NCBI RefSeq assembly: GCF_007741475.1
Contig: NZ_CP036261.1
Span: 6,883,798-6,947,797, forward strand
Reading direction: 5' to 3'
DNA from: Rosistilla ulvae
Lineage (GTDB): Bacteria > Planctomycetota > Planctomycetia > Pirellulales > Pirellulaceae
DNA length: 64,000 nucleotides
How positions within the stretch are numbered: position 1 is the first letter of the stretch; the number at the start of each line of letters is the position of its first letter. The notes under the pieces were generated by a model, which did no database searches, was not told where the DNA came from, and saw only the letters and a program-made list of their open reading frames with translations. Both the position numbers and the translations under genes were made by a program. Positions 10,980 to 19,711 of this stretch are shown in pieces.

Positions 10980-12619
10980 AAAACGAACAGACAGATCGAT
11001 ACGATGCCATCATCATCGGTTCGGGCTTGGGCGGACTGGCGACCGCCAGCCTGTTGGCGCAGATGGCTGGAAAACGCGTGCTGGTGTTGGAACGCCACTC
11101 AAAGCTGGGTGGCTTTACGCACTGCTTCCGCCGCAAGCATCACGAATGGGATACCGGAGTCCACTACGTCGGCGAGATGCAATATGGATCGCAAACCCGC
11201 CAGGTGATGGACTTTGTCACCGGCGGCGGGATTCAATGGAACTCGCTGGGCGATCCCTTCGAACACTTCGTCTTTCCTCAAGAGACGTTTGATCTCCCGG
11301 ACAACCAGCCCGATATTCTCGCAGCGCTCGTGAAACGTTTCCCCGACGAACAAGCTGCGTTGGAACAATACTTCCGCGACATTCAAAAGATGCGCGACTG
11401 GATGGTCCGTTGGTACGTCGGCAAGACGCTGCCCGATTGGATGGCGTCGCTGTTGACGATGTTTCGACGCCGGATGGCGACGATGAACACGGGAGAATAT
11501 CTAGCCAAGCAATTCCGGGATCCGTTTCTCCGCGCGGTGATCGCAGCTCAGTGGCCCGACTTTGGGACGCCGCCGTCGGACAGCAGCTTCGCCTTTCATG
11601 GGATCGTCAGCGGCGACTTCCTCAACGGCGGCTACTTTCCCGCCGGCGGTGGAACGGTGCTGGCGGAGCATACAAAAAAAGTGATCGAAGACCGTGGTGG
11701 AACCTGTTTGATCAATCGGTCGGTGAAAAACATCCTGATCGAAAATGGGAAAGCGACAGGTGTTGTGGCGATTCATAAAGAGAAGGAAGTGACCTACCGA
11801 GCACCGATCGTGATCTCGAACGCTGGTGGCGTGATCACGTTTGGGAAACTGTGCCCCGAAGGGCATGGCATCCGCGAGCGTAAACGCATCGCGCGAATGA
11901 CGCCTGGCCCATCGGTCAACGTCTTGTACTTGGGGCTGAAAGAGGATCCGCGGAAGCATGGCTTCGACGCCGGCAACTATTGGTTGTACGCGCGGACCGA
12001 CCACAACTTGGAAGCCGATCCGAACAATCCCGAACAGGTCGATGGATGTTACTTCGGTTTCGGTTCGCTGCGCAATCCAGGACAGGAACCGCACACCGCG
12101 CAGATCATCAGCTTCAGCGAGGACCGACACTGGTCGCGGTGGGACAACACGAAATGGAAGCGTCGCGGCGAGGACTACGAACAGAAGAAAGCCGCGACGG
12201 CCGAGGCGTTACTGGATCACGTGGAGCTGTTTTTTTCCGGCTTTCGCGAGCTGATCGACTACCAAGAACTCTCCACTCCGTTAACCGTAAAAACCTTTAC
12301 CGACCACTGGCACGGCACGATCTACGGCAGCGTTTGCAATCAACATCGACTGTATCGCGACCGCTGGCCAGTGAAGACATCGGTCAAGAATCTGTATCTG
12401 ACCGGCAGCGATGTGGGAATTCCAGGTGTCAACGGTGCGCTGATGTCAGGCGTGATGACAGCCGGAACCTTACTGGCCCCGCTGGGACTTGGTGTCGCGC
12501 GGATCATGATGCGCGCCGAACGGGAACACAAGCAGCGAGCAAAGCAGACGGCCGACACATCACCATCGACAGCTGGTGCTGTTACAACCATCGATCGCAA
12601 GGAAGAGGTGAGCGTCTGA
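10976..12619 (+). CDS. FAD-dependent oxidoreductase of the RetSat/CrtISO/phytoene-desaturase family
   Basis: The 547-residue protein opens with a dinucleotide-binding fold ('IIGSGLGGLATA' at about 12-25, then 'VLVLERHSKLGG') and ends with the family's FAD-contact segment ('LYLTGSDVGIPGVNGA'). This layout is shared by retinol saturase, carotenoid isomerase and phytoene desaturase, which reduce, isomerise or oxidise long conjugated chains. It is the last gene of the polyketide operon, linked by an ATGA overlap, so it probably tailors double bonds of the polyketide chain. A hydrophobic patch near the C-terminus suggests membrane contact. No carotenoid synthesis genes are close by. Direction of the reaction cannot be told from sequence. 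Confidence 0.9.
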   Translation: MKNEQTDRYDAIIIGSGLGGLATASLLAQMAGKRVLVLERHSKLGGFTHCFRRKHHEWDTGVHYVGEMQYGSQTRQVMDFVTGGGIQWNSLGDPFEHFVFPQETFDLPDNQPDILAALVKRFPDEQAALEQYFRDIQKMRDWMVRWYVGKTLPDWMASLLTMFRRRMATMNTGEYLAKQFRDPFLRAVIAAQWPDFGTPPSDSSFAFHGIVSGDFLNGGYFPAGGGTVLAEHTKKVIEDRGGTCLINRSVKNILIENGKATGVVAIHKEKEVTYRAPIVISNAGGVITFGKLCPEGHGIRERKRIARMTPGPSVNVLYLGLKEDPRKHGFDAGNYWLYARTDHNLEADPNNPEQVDGCYFGFGSLRNPGQEPHTAQIISFSEDRHWSRWDNTKWKRRGEDYEQKKAATAEALLDHVELFFSGFRELIDYQELSTPLTVKTFTDHWHGTIYGSVCNQHRLYRDRWPVKTSVKNLYLTGSDVGIPGVNGALMSGVMTAGTLLAPLGLGVARIMMRAEREHKQRAKQTADTSPSTAGAVTTIDRKEEVSV

Positions 12620-12848
12620 AGAACGTGTCCTTGGAGCATTCCCCCTAGGACTGCCCACACCTCGGTTCAATGCAGCTTTTCCGATGCGAGCATCGACGCG
12701 ATTGCGATCCTGAAGAGGACTCCAACGGCAAGCTTTATCGAACCGAGGTGAGTTCAGCGACCGTCACTTCAACACCCGGCCACGCCGGGGTGAATGGTTG
12801 CGAGGATCGGTCGAACGCGACATTTATAAGCATGCCGACGCAGACCGC

Positions 12849-14663
12849 TCACTCCGTTGGAACCAATGCTGCCGAAGCGGCTTGGTCTTTGGGTTGACTG
12901 GGAGCCGAATCTTTCATCTCGGGTTGTTCCGCCGGAGCTTGGTCCAATCGGATCGTAAACGATTGATCTTGCTCGAGCATGTAGCGGTCGTGCAGCGGAC
13001 TGTACGCGAGCACGTGCACCGTATTGCCATCGGGATCGAATTCCAACAGCCGCAGGTAGGCTTCGCCGCCAAGTTCTCGCATCTGGTAGTTCGCCAACAT
13101 TTGGTGGACCAGCTGGCCGGTGTCGTTGGGGTCGGCGCGATAGCCCGTTCCGTCGTTGAGCACATGGCCGTTGAAGGTGAAGACAAAGTTGTGCTTGCGA
13201 ACCAATTTGTCCCACAATTCCTGGCCGTCGTTGACGCCACCGGGAGTTCGGTAGTGGTGCGGATTCCAGTGATTGGGATTTACCTTGTCGGTCGCATCGT
13301 AGCGACGAGAGTTCGAGAAGAGGTAGGCGTGGGTCACAAGGATCCCTTTGTGATCGGGATGCTTGGTCATCACATCGTTAGCCCATGCGATCGTCTCGTC
13401 GCGCGGCCCCCATTCCAACGCCAGGACGATCCACTTTTGACCTCCCGCTTCGAACAGATGGTACGTGTTGTCAAGCTTTCCCGCTTCGAAGGCTCCGCCA
13501 AACCCTGGCATCGCGGCTGTTTTTTCGTAAGGAAAATACTCATTCAACAGCGTGTCGCGCGTCGATGCGTCGCCCGAAGGGCCGTAATCGTGATTGCCAC
13601 CAACGATCGCATAGGGGACGTGGCCGTCGAGCAATTGCATCGATTCGGCCGCTCTCTCCCATTCCTTTCTGGTGTTGTTGTTGGTGATGTCACCCAGGTG
13701 CAGAACGTATTGAATGTTGCGTTGTTTCGCATGAGCACGCAGCCAAGCTGTCTGAGCTGAAAACAAACCCGGGAAGCGGACCGAGTAGACTTGTGTGTCG
13801 GGCAGTAGGGCCAAAGTCCAGGAGCCCTCGATAAAGCTGCCTTGAACGCGAGGTGCCGGCGTGACCTGGATCGGAACGGCACGACGGGCTTCGACATCCT
13901 GGACGTGTTGCAGCAGGTTCTTGGCAAACTGTTGCCCCAGCCGATCGAGATGTTCTTCGGCGGAAGGCTTGCCGTCGGCGTCGATTCGCTTATCGAAGTG
14001 CATCGCCGCGAGCACAATCCGCCCCTGGCCGTAGGCCCCTTCCATCAAGATCGGGTGGCTGGCGTAAGCGTCGGAACTGATCACGACTTCAAATCCCCCG
14101 TGCCGATCAAACGTCTCCCACCCCAGGCGGTCGCCGGTCAGTTGAGCAGAGCCGTCGGTTTTGGCAAACCCTTGCGCGAGCGTGTGGCCTTCGGAGAGCA
14201 CGTGCATCTTCCCCGAATCCACATCGCACCGCCGCGCTTCCAGCGTTGTGGGTAGAAACGGAGGGCGATCTTCGGTCTGATCGGCCTGCGTCATTTGGAC
14301 CAGGACATTGCCGTCGTCGACGAATTTATAGAGGTCTTTGGCGTACTTCTTCATGTAGGGTTGGTAGGCGGGGTCTTCGCTGGCAAAGCTACCGATAAAA
14401 ACCAGCCCCGAGAGGCCCCAGGGAGAACTGGCCTTTGGCAAGGGATGGACCTCGAATCCGGCTTCGGTCAACAACTGGGACGCTCCAACGCGGTTGGTCC
14501 ATGGATCGAGATAGTCCCAGACAAACGCTTTGACAACAGCAGGGGCTTTTTCTGCGGCATCGAGGGAAGACAGATTCCCAAAAAGGCTGGCAGTCATGAT
14601 CGCAATAACACTCGCTAGATTTACCAAGGTGGCTCCGCTGGCCCAAAGACGGACGTCGGACAT
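12849..14663 (-). CDS. Secreted metallophosphoesterase with N-terminal ThuA/GATase-like domain
   Basis: The 604-residue protein has a signal peptide (about 1-36, ending in an 'LDAAEK' cleavage-like site). Residues about 40-270 look like a ThuA or glutamine-amidotransferase-like domain ('VFIGSFAS', 'GQGRIVLAAMHFD'). Residues about 290-560 carry a calcineurin-like phosphoesterase core: 'LPDTQ', 'HLGDITNNN', 'GGNHDYG', 'VTHAYLF' and 'FNGHV', the usual metal ligands in order. The start at 14663 is chosen over one 31 codons upstream because it has a GGAG ribosome site at 8 nt and directly gives a signal peptide. A perfect TATAAT lies about 56 nt upstream on the minus strand (14719-14724) without a good -35. 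Probably periplasmic or exported; substrate unknown. Confidence 0.87.
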   Translation of the reverse strand: MSDVRLWASGATLVNLASVIAIMTASLFGNLSSLDAAEKAPAVVKAFVWDYLDPWTNRVGASQLLTEAGFEVHPLPKASSPWGLSGLVFIGSFASEDPAYQPYMKKYAKDLYKFVDDGNVLVQMTQADQTEDRPPFLPTTLEARRCDVDSGKMHVLSEGHTLAQGFAKTDGSAQLTGDRLGWETFDRHGGFEVVISSDAYASHPILMEGAYGQGRIVLAAMHFDKRIDADGKPSAEEHLDRLGQQFAKNLLQHVQDVEARRAVPIQVTPAPRVQGSFIEGSWTLALLPDTQVYSVRFPGLFSAQTAWLRAHAKQRNIQYVLHLGDITNNNTRKEWERAAESMQLLDGHVPYAIVGGNHDYGPSGDASTRDTLLNEYFPYEKTAAMPGFGGAFEAGKLDNTYHLFEAGGQKWIVLALEWGPRDETIAWANDVMTKHPDHKGILVTHAYLFSNSRRYDATDKVNPNHWNPHHYRTPGGVNDGQELWDKLVRKHNFVFTFNGHVLNDGTGYRADPNDTGQLVHQMLANYQMRELGGEAYLRLLEFDPDGNTVHVLAYSPLHDRYMLEQDQSFTIRLDQAPAEQPEMKDSAPSQPKDQAASAALVPTE

Positions 14664-15183
14664 ACTGTTTCTCCACGGTTGAGGCGTGACCGATCGTTTG
14701 CGACGGCATCGGCTGGACATTATATTCGACTGCACGGAAGCCGATTTCGATCGCATTTTCTATATCAAGAATTTTGGCACGACAATTCAAAACACCTAGC
14801 CCGCCCGACAATTCACTTCAACTTAACCTGCACTGGATATTAAATCCTCCCTAGTGGCCCGGCGATGGCACCGGGAAGCGGATGGCGTCAGACGAACAGG
14901 GCAAATCCGTGTTTCAATTTGCGGCACCAGTCGGCACGCGCCAGCGTCCGGTTCCCCTGAAGAACGCCGCGCTCGCGCGTGCCTTCGTTCATTCGCCCGA
15001 GCCCCAACACTTTATTAGCCCCTGTTTAGATGAAGTTCGTGTGAAGGAGTCGACGACGATCCCCGGTACGATTACGCTCGGCGGTTCGTCGCGTCAAAAT
15101 GGATGAAGCGAGCGTGCGATCCATGTCCGTTCACCCCTAACCTGTCCCCGCGATCTCTCCCTAACCGACGCTGTGAACTTTTG
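14664..15183. other. Intergenic region between divergent genes, no gene seen
   Basis: This 520-nt stretch separates the metallophosphoesterase (-) from the RpiR regulator (+) and should hold both promoters. The half next to the phosphoesterase is AT-richer and includes a TATAAT on the minus strand. A 74-codon reading frame at 14882-15106 has no ribosome site, no recognisable domain and arginine/proline-rich composition typical of chance frames, so it is not called. Confidence 0.5.
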
Positions 15184-16035
15184 ATGAGTACCCCTGCCGC
15201 CCAAAGCTCCTCCTACCCCGATGAATCCTGGCGGAAGAAGTTTCGTCGCCTGCATGGCGAACTGACCAACGCAGAACAGCGGGCTGGCGAATATTTCGAG
15301 AAGCATCCCGAGTCGGCATACCATTCGATCACCGAAGTCGTTGCGATCAGTGGGATCGGATACGGAACCGTGATTCGTTTTTGCCAGAAGCTGGGCTGCA
15401 AGGGCTTTCAAGACTTCAAGCTGATGCTGGCAACCGACGAAGCGGTCAACGTGCGCGCCGAACGCGATCCGAACGATCGCCAGGGGAGCGAGGTTGAGCG
15501 ACGGCTGAAGAACGATCTCAGTGAAACCCTGAGACTGCTGGACGACCACGACTTGCAATTGGCGGCCGAGCGTCTGCTGGCCTGCCGAGTTGTTCAAATC
15601 GTGGGTGTTGCCAGCTCTGCACCGTTGGTGACAGGATTGGCCTGGAAGCTCGTCCGGATTGGTATCGACGCCCGCCCATCGACCGAAGGGTATGTGATGG
15701 CGGTCAACGCGACGCTGCTCGACGAATCGGATGTCCTCATCGCGATCAGTTCATCGGGCGCGACGAAGGACATCCTGCACGCGGCGAGCGTTGCCGAAAC
15801 ACAGCAGGCAACGGTGATCGCCCTCACAAATTTCCCCAACTCACCGCTCAGTCAAATAGCGGATATTTCGCTGATCACCACCGCAAATCGCGACCCGATC
15901 AAGGCCGAGATCCCGTCGATCATCGCGGGGGAAGCTGTCGCAGAGATGCTCCTGGACCGACTGCTCACCCTCGCCCCGGAACGCCTCGATCACATTCTCC
16001 AATCCTCCAAAGCCGTATCGGATCGAAAGCTCTAA
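15184..16035 (+). CDS. MurR/RpiR-family transcriptional regulator (HTH + SIS)
   Basis: The 283-residue protein has an N-terminal RpiR helix-turn-helix (about 15-90: 'LTNAEQRAGEYF', 'GYGTVIRFCQKLGCKGFQDFK') and a C-terminal sugar-isomerase (SIS) effector domain (about 125-265: 'VGVASSAPLV', 'ISSSGATKDIL'). Members bind phosphosugars and control sugar or amino-sugar catabolism. The ATG at 15184 begins just before the family's conserved region; a longer frame from 15103 would add an unconserved 27 residues and is rejected. No sugar-catabolic operon adjoins it, since the next gene is convergent, so its targets are probably elsewhere. Confidence 0.9.
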   Translation: MSTPAAQSSSYPDESWRKKFRRLHGELTNAEQRAGEYFEKHPESAYHSITEVVAISGIGYGTVIRFCQKLGCKGFQDFKLMLATDEAVNVRAERDPNDRQGSEVERRLKNDLSETLRLLDDHDLQLAAERLLACRVVQIVGVASSAPLVTGLAWKLVRIGIDARPSTEGYVMAVNATLLDESDVLIAISSSGATKDILHAASVAETQQATVIALTNFPNSPLSQIADISLITTANRDPIKAEIPSIIAGEAVAEMLLDRLLTLAPERLDHILQSSKAVSDRKL

Positions 16036-16149
16036 CGCCGTCCGATTCGGCCCTCAAACGCACCAGTCCATACAGGAAAGTCCTTCCACCAGAGCTTAAT
16101 GTTGGGTGGTAATGCAATCCGAGCACAAACACAAACGCGGGCTCACCGG

Positions 16150-17670
16150 TTAGGGCTTGTCTGTGCGACGGCGCTGCACTTGAGGCCGAATTTGCATTAC
16201 TGCAGGCAGGTCCAAATCGAGCACGGTCTCCCACTGATCCAACGGCGCAGTCCAACCTTCCGATCGGAAAGGTTCCGATAGTGGAACAATCCAAGGCTGC
16301 GGAGCCCATTGGCGCTCGACCGCAGCGTAATCGATCGTCGGGTCCATCAGCAGTTGCGCCTTGCGGCCGTTCAATGCGGCGAGATTAAGGACGTAGATCT
16401 CCAGCTTTCGGTCCTGCAGTTCGAGATAGTGATCACGAACATGGTGGACAAAATCGATTACCATGTCGGCGTCTTTTCCCATCCGACTCAACTGTCGCTC
16501 GTTCAGAAAGTCTTCGACCCGAATCAAACCGCGCTCGCCAGAGGAAGGATCGACGACGTAGAAGCGAATCCCTACATCCTTCTCGCGCAACATCATGTGC
16601 CAGGCGAAATGGTGCCCTTCCTCGGACCAGCTGACATCGCCTGGGTAGAGATAATGTCGAAACGGCAGCAACAATTGCCAGCTGCAAAACAACGCGAGCC
16701 CCGCCAATTGAAGCTTCTGTAAACGTGTCGTCGATCGCGGCGGCGGGTCGGATTGTACATCGATCGGTGGAAACCGAAACAGCTTCCGCAGGCTCTCCGC
16801 CGGGAAGAAGATCAACGTCGCGCCGATCATGAACCATGGAAAGATCCCGATGTCCCAGAGCAACGCGTTCATCAGGTGAAAACAGAGTGCTGCGAGATAG
16901 GCCAACGGTCGCGTTGGTCGCCACAGCAGTGCAGGGACAATAAGCAGGTCGAGCAAGATGCCGCCGTAGGAGAACAGGAACGGGGCCTGTTCGTTTGTCA
17001 ACAAACTGCCGACGAGGGGCGCGTCGTGCCGCCGGGCCAGCCAGAGCGTGAGTGGCTGCGAGTGCAACCAGTCGTAATTCAGCTTTGCCAAGCCACCATA
17101 GAAATAGGGGATGCCCAGCTGCAGACGCAACAACCACAGCGCCCAAGTTGGCGCCGCGTTCGACTGCCGGACAATTCCAAAGTAGGCATCGAGCGACCCG
17201 GCGCGGTGTGCGGGGATCACGATCATCAGGCCGCTGAGCAGGCAGATCAGGTAGCAATGGTTTTGATATAGCGCCTTTTCAATCAGAAACAGGTGGGTGT
17301 AGCCCAAGAAAAAGGCGACCGCGCTGCAGCGATAAAATAGCCCGACGGTAATCCCTGCGGCCGCAATCCCCATCACGGCAACATGGTAGTACATCCCATC
17401 CCCAGGCCACGGCTTAACCCACTCAAAACCGGGATAGGTGAAATGGAAATCGGGCAAGACGTAGAAGAAATGGATCCAGTGGTCGATCGTCATGCAGTAG
17501 AGGTGATACAGCATCATCCCGCCAAAGAAGATGCGGAACAGAACCAGCGGGGCGATCGACTGAGGCGAGAAGAGTCGCCCCACCACGTCTAATGATCCGC
17601 AAGTCGCTGCCCGAGGACTTGCGGTTGGTTCGGATATCTGTGGTTCCGGTCCAGCTTCTGCGATCGCCAC
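16150..17670 (-). CDS. HTTM-domain membrane protein (vitamin K-dependent gamma-carboxylase-like)
   Basis: This 506-residue protein starts with GTG and has a cluster of hydrophobic helices from about residue 40 to 330, with 'PLVLFRIFFGGMMLYHLY', 'HCYLICLLSGLMIVIPAHR' and 'QLGIPYFYGGLAKLNYDWL', all characteristic of HTTM proteins, the bacterial relatives of vitamin K-dependent gamma-carboxylase. A soluble C-terminal part of about 170 residues follows, containing 'WSEEGHHFAWHMMLREKD', a segment also typical of the family. Animal members carboxylate glutamate, but the role of bacterial members is mostly unknown. It is monocistronic or leads no obvious operon, and faces the RpiR gene tail to tail. 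Confidence 0.85.
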   Translation of the reverse strand: MAIAEAGPEPQISEPTASPRAATCGSLDVVGRLFSPQSIAPLVLFRIFFGGMMLYHLYCMTIDHWIHFFYVLPDFHFTYPGFEWVKPWPGDGMYYHVAVMGIAAAGITVGLFYRCSAVAFFLGYTHLFLIEKALYQNHCYLICLLSGLMIVIPAHRAGSLDAYFGIVRQSNAAPTWALWLLRLQLGIPYFYGGLAKLNYDWLHSQPLTLWLARRHDAPLVGSLLTNEQAPFLFSYGGILLDLLIVPALLWRPTRPLAYLAALCFHLMNALLWDIGIFPWFMIGATLIFFPAESLRKLFRFPPIDVQSDPPPRSTTRLQKLQLAGLALFCSWQLLLPFRHYLYPGDVSWSEEGHHFAWHMMLREKDVGIRFYVVDPSSGERGLIRVEDFLNERQLSRMGKDADMVIDFVHHVRDHYLELQDRKLEIYVLNLAALNGRKAQLLMDPTIDYAAVERQWAPQPWIVPLSEPFRSEGWTAPLDQWETVLDLDLPAVMQIRPQVQRRRTDKP

Positions 17671-17766
17671 GTGCGTATCCAGGCGTTGAAGTTGAGACGA
17701 CTTTCGCAGTTGCCTGTGGCAGGGAGCGAATATTGGCGGCGGGACGATCAGGAGAGCGGGGGCGAC

Positions 17767-18213
17767 TTAGCTGCCGTGCGTGATTTCGGCTTCCCCTTTC
17801 GCGTGCAGGTGGATCTCCAGGTTGTTGCCGTCTGGCTTCACTTCAACCTTTAAGGATGTTCCACCTGGGATATAAGGGTCCTTCAGGATCACGTCGTCGT
17901 CTTCAGGGTCGGGGCGGAAGAAGTTGACAGTGTGCATGCCGATAACAGCTCCATCACTGTCGCCGTAGGTTGAGAGCTGAAACCTGCCGTCGCTGTCGAT
18001 CGTCCCGCTGGCCGATTTGCCCGATTCGAGCGGATCCGATCCGCTCGATACGTCTGGCGTGAACATCACGTAACCTTCCGTGACCGGCGATCCGTCCAGC
18101 AACACCGTGCCGTCGACCGGCGAAACCTCCATCATGTGGGCTTCGCGGCCACAACCGATCGCTGCCAAAACCATTAAGAAGGCGGCGCAAGTTGTCATCA
18201 TTCTTCGTAGCAT
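17767..18213 (-). CDS. Small lipoprotein with carboxypeptidase-regulatory/transthyretin-like fold
   Basis: The ATG at 18213 gives a 148-residue protein with a lipoprotein signal ('FLMVLAAIGCG', Cys near 21); the ATG seven codons upstream is less suitable. The mature part begins 'VSPVDGTVLLDGSPVTEGYVMFTPD' in style, the small beta-sandwich pattern common in planctomycete surface lipoproteins, with 'SGTIDSDGRFQLSTY' and a conserved 'G.HTVNFF' strand. It lies 144 nt downstream of a DUF1559 gene on the same strand, the recurring pair of this window. Location is inferred to be the outer face of a membrane; function unknown. Confidence 0.8.
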   Translation of the reverse strand: MLRRMMTTCAAFLMVLAAIGCGREAHMMEVSPVDGTVLLDGSPVTEGYVMFTPDVSSGSDPLESGKSASGTIDSDGRFQLSTYGDSDGAVIGMHTVNFFRPDPEDDDVILKDPYIPGGTSLKVEVKPDGNNLEIHLHAKGEAEITHGS

Positions 18214-18357
18214 CGTAGATTCCCAAGGCTCCAATAATCGGCGGGCTCACCGCGGACGGGAAGCTGGCCGGTTCGCGGGGCGTGGTGAAAGGGGGGGCAA
18301 GAAACGCAGCGCAATAGAGAGAGGACCACCTATTGCGCTGCGGCGATTCAGTGCGAG

Positions 18358-19224
18358 TTACGGTCGCTGAACGACTTCTCCATCCGCTTTGTCGGCCAGA
18401 CGGCCAAAGGTGACCATATCGATGTTTTCCGAAACGAAAGACACCGAACCATCGGCAAAGCTAAATTGCACACCGCCGGGATGTTGGCTAGCAAAGGAGT
18501 CGTCGCGCGTTCCGTTCAACACGTGCGCGATCCCCGCTTCGGCGACGACGTTCTGGTGCTGGTTATTGGTACCGATCCAGACTTTGAAGTCTTGCGAGTT
18601 GCTGTGCGATGGGCCGTCGATCTGGCGTTGGAATTCGGTATAGGCTTCGCCCACAGCGATCGTATTGCTGGTGCCATCGAGCACGTCGCGAATCTTCGTT
18701 GTGCGATAGGTGGTCCCGATCTTTCCAAACATTCCCGTGATCGAACCGCCTCCCGATCCCAAGCTGCCGCTGTAATCGTTGCGTGCATGACCGCCCTGAG
18801 TATCCGACTGGTAGGGGCTGTGCATCAACGACATTGAATTTGTCGGGCAGATATAGGTGCTGACCACCTGATCCGTGACGCCAACCTGCAGCTTGAGCGC
18901 CACGTCCGGCGCTTGCGCTGTAAAATCGATCTGATCGTAGAGGGTGCTTAGCTCCAGTTGCGGCAGGATCATGCAGGCCCAACCGTATTCGTCGTCACCG
19001 TAGAGACTTCCCGGCGGGAATGAGCGAACCGAATCGTGGTAATTGTGCAAGGCAAGGCCGATTTGCTTGAGATTATTGCTGCATTGCATCCGCCGTGCGG
19101 CTTCGCGTGCGCTTTGCACGGCAGGCAGCAGCAGGCCAACCAAGATTCCAATAACGGCAATCACGACTAGCAGTTCGACGAGGGTGAAGCCGCGATTTTG
19201 TGCTCGCGTGTCCATGATTCGCAT
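18358..19224 (-). CDS. DUF1559 pseudopilin-like protein, copy 1
   Basis: The 288-residue protein has a type IV pilin/type II pseudopilin N-terminus: short basic leader, then '[20 protein letters not shown]' as prepilin peptidase site and hydrophobic helix, then the DUF1559 signature '[19 protein letters not shown]'. The C-terminal part has 'HPGGVQFSFADGSVSFVS', the usual DUF1559 end motif. The ATG at 19224 has an AAAGGA ribosome site; a further upstream frame of 43 codons is unconserved. DUF1559 proteins are greatly expanded in planctomycetes and their function is unknown, perhaps surface fibres or secretion substrates. A lipoprotein gene follows. Confidence 0.93.
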   Translation of the reverse strand: MRIMDTRAQNRGFTLVELLVVIAVIGILVGLLLPAVQSAREAARRMQCSNNLKQIGLALHNYHDSVRSFPPGSLYGDDEYGWACMILPQLELSTLYDQIDFTAQAPDVALKLQVGVTDQVVSTYICPTNSMSLMHSPYQSDTQGGHARNDYSGSLGSGGGSITGMFGKIGTTYRTTKIRDVLDGTSNTIAVGEAYTEFQRQIDGPSHSNSQDFKVWIGTNNQHQNVVAEAGIAHVLNGTRDDSFASQHPGGVQFSFADGSVSFVSENIDMVTFGRLADKADGEVVQRP

Positions 19225-19711
19225 CGGTTTTCCTTTGTTGTTCGTAGAGGGAGAGTGGTCGTTGTGTTTTAAAGGCAAGTCGTTCCCCAATATCACGACG
19301 ACACGAGTTGTCAAAGTCGAGGTTGAGGGGAAAGCGACCGAACCGCACGTCACAACAGATAGCCAACACGACGCGTCAGCGTGTGACTGCCGGTTGATTT
19401 GGTAGGTACTCTAGCGACTGCCTCTCGAAACTTAGCGAAGGTTCCGTTAAGACTCCGCTAGTAATTGCGATAGCTGCGAGATATTCGTAGTGGCTTAAAT
19501 GCAATCAGTTACTGTTGCATTCTGCCGGCAGCCATATTGGTGGTGTCCGTGGTGGTGCAGCATCGATAGCATGGCCAAGAATTCACACGGAGATGCTCTC
19601 AAACGCTGCACGTATGTAAGCTCGGCTATTGCTCCGATGATGAAGTTCGATAGCGACTCGCCTTGCCTTCCATTAAAACTCCACGTCCGACTCCCCTCCA
19701 GGTGCAACAAC
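19225..19711. other. Divergent intergenic region between DUF1559 copy 1 and the LRR gene
   Basis: These 487 nt separate two divergent genes. The LRR reading frame stays open from 19499, but the first 71 codons of that extension are rich in Cys/Trp/His and carry no domain, so I treat them as untranslated. No riboswitch, hairpin or repeat was recognised. Confidence 0.45.

Noticed and set aside
12660-12748. 9-bp inverted repeat (cctcggttc / gaaccgagg) after the polyketide operon
   Set aside because: The arms are 71 nt apart and no T run is present, so neither a terminator nor an operator is supported.
14882-15106. 74-codon frame in the intergenic region upstream of the RpiR gene
   Set aside because: No ribosome site, no domain and irregular composition.
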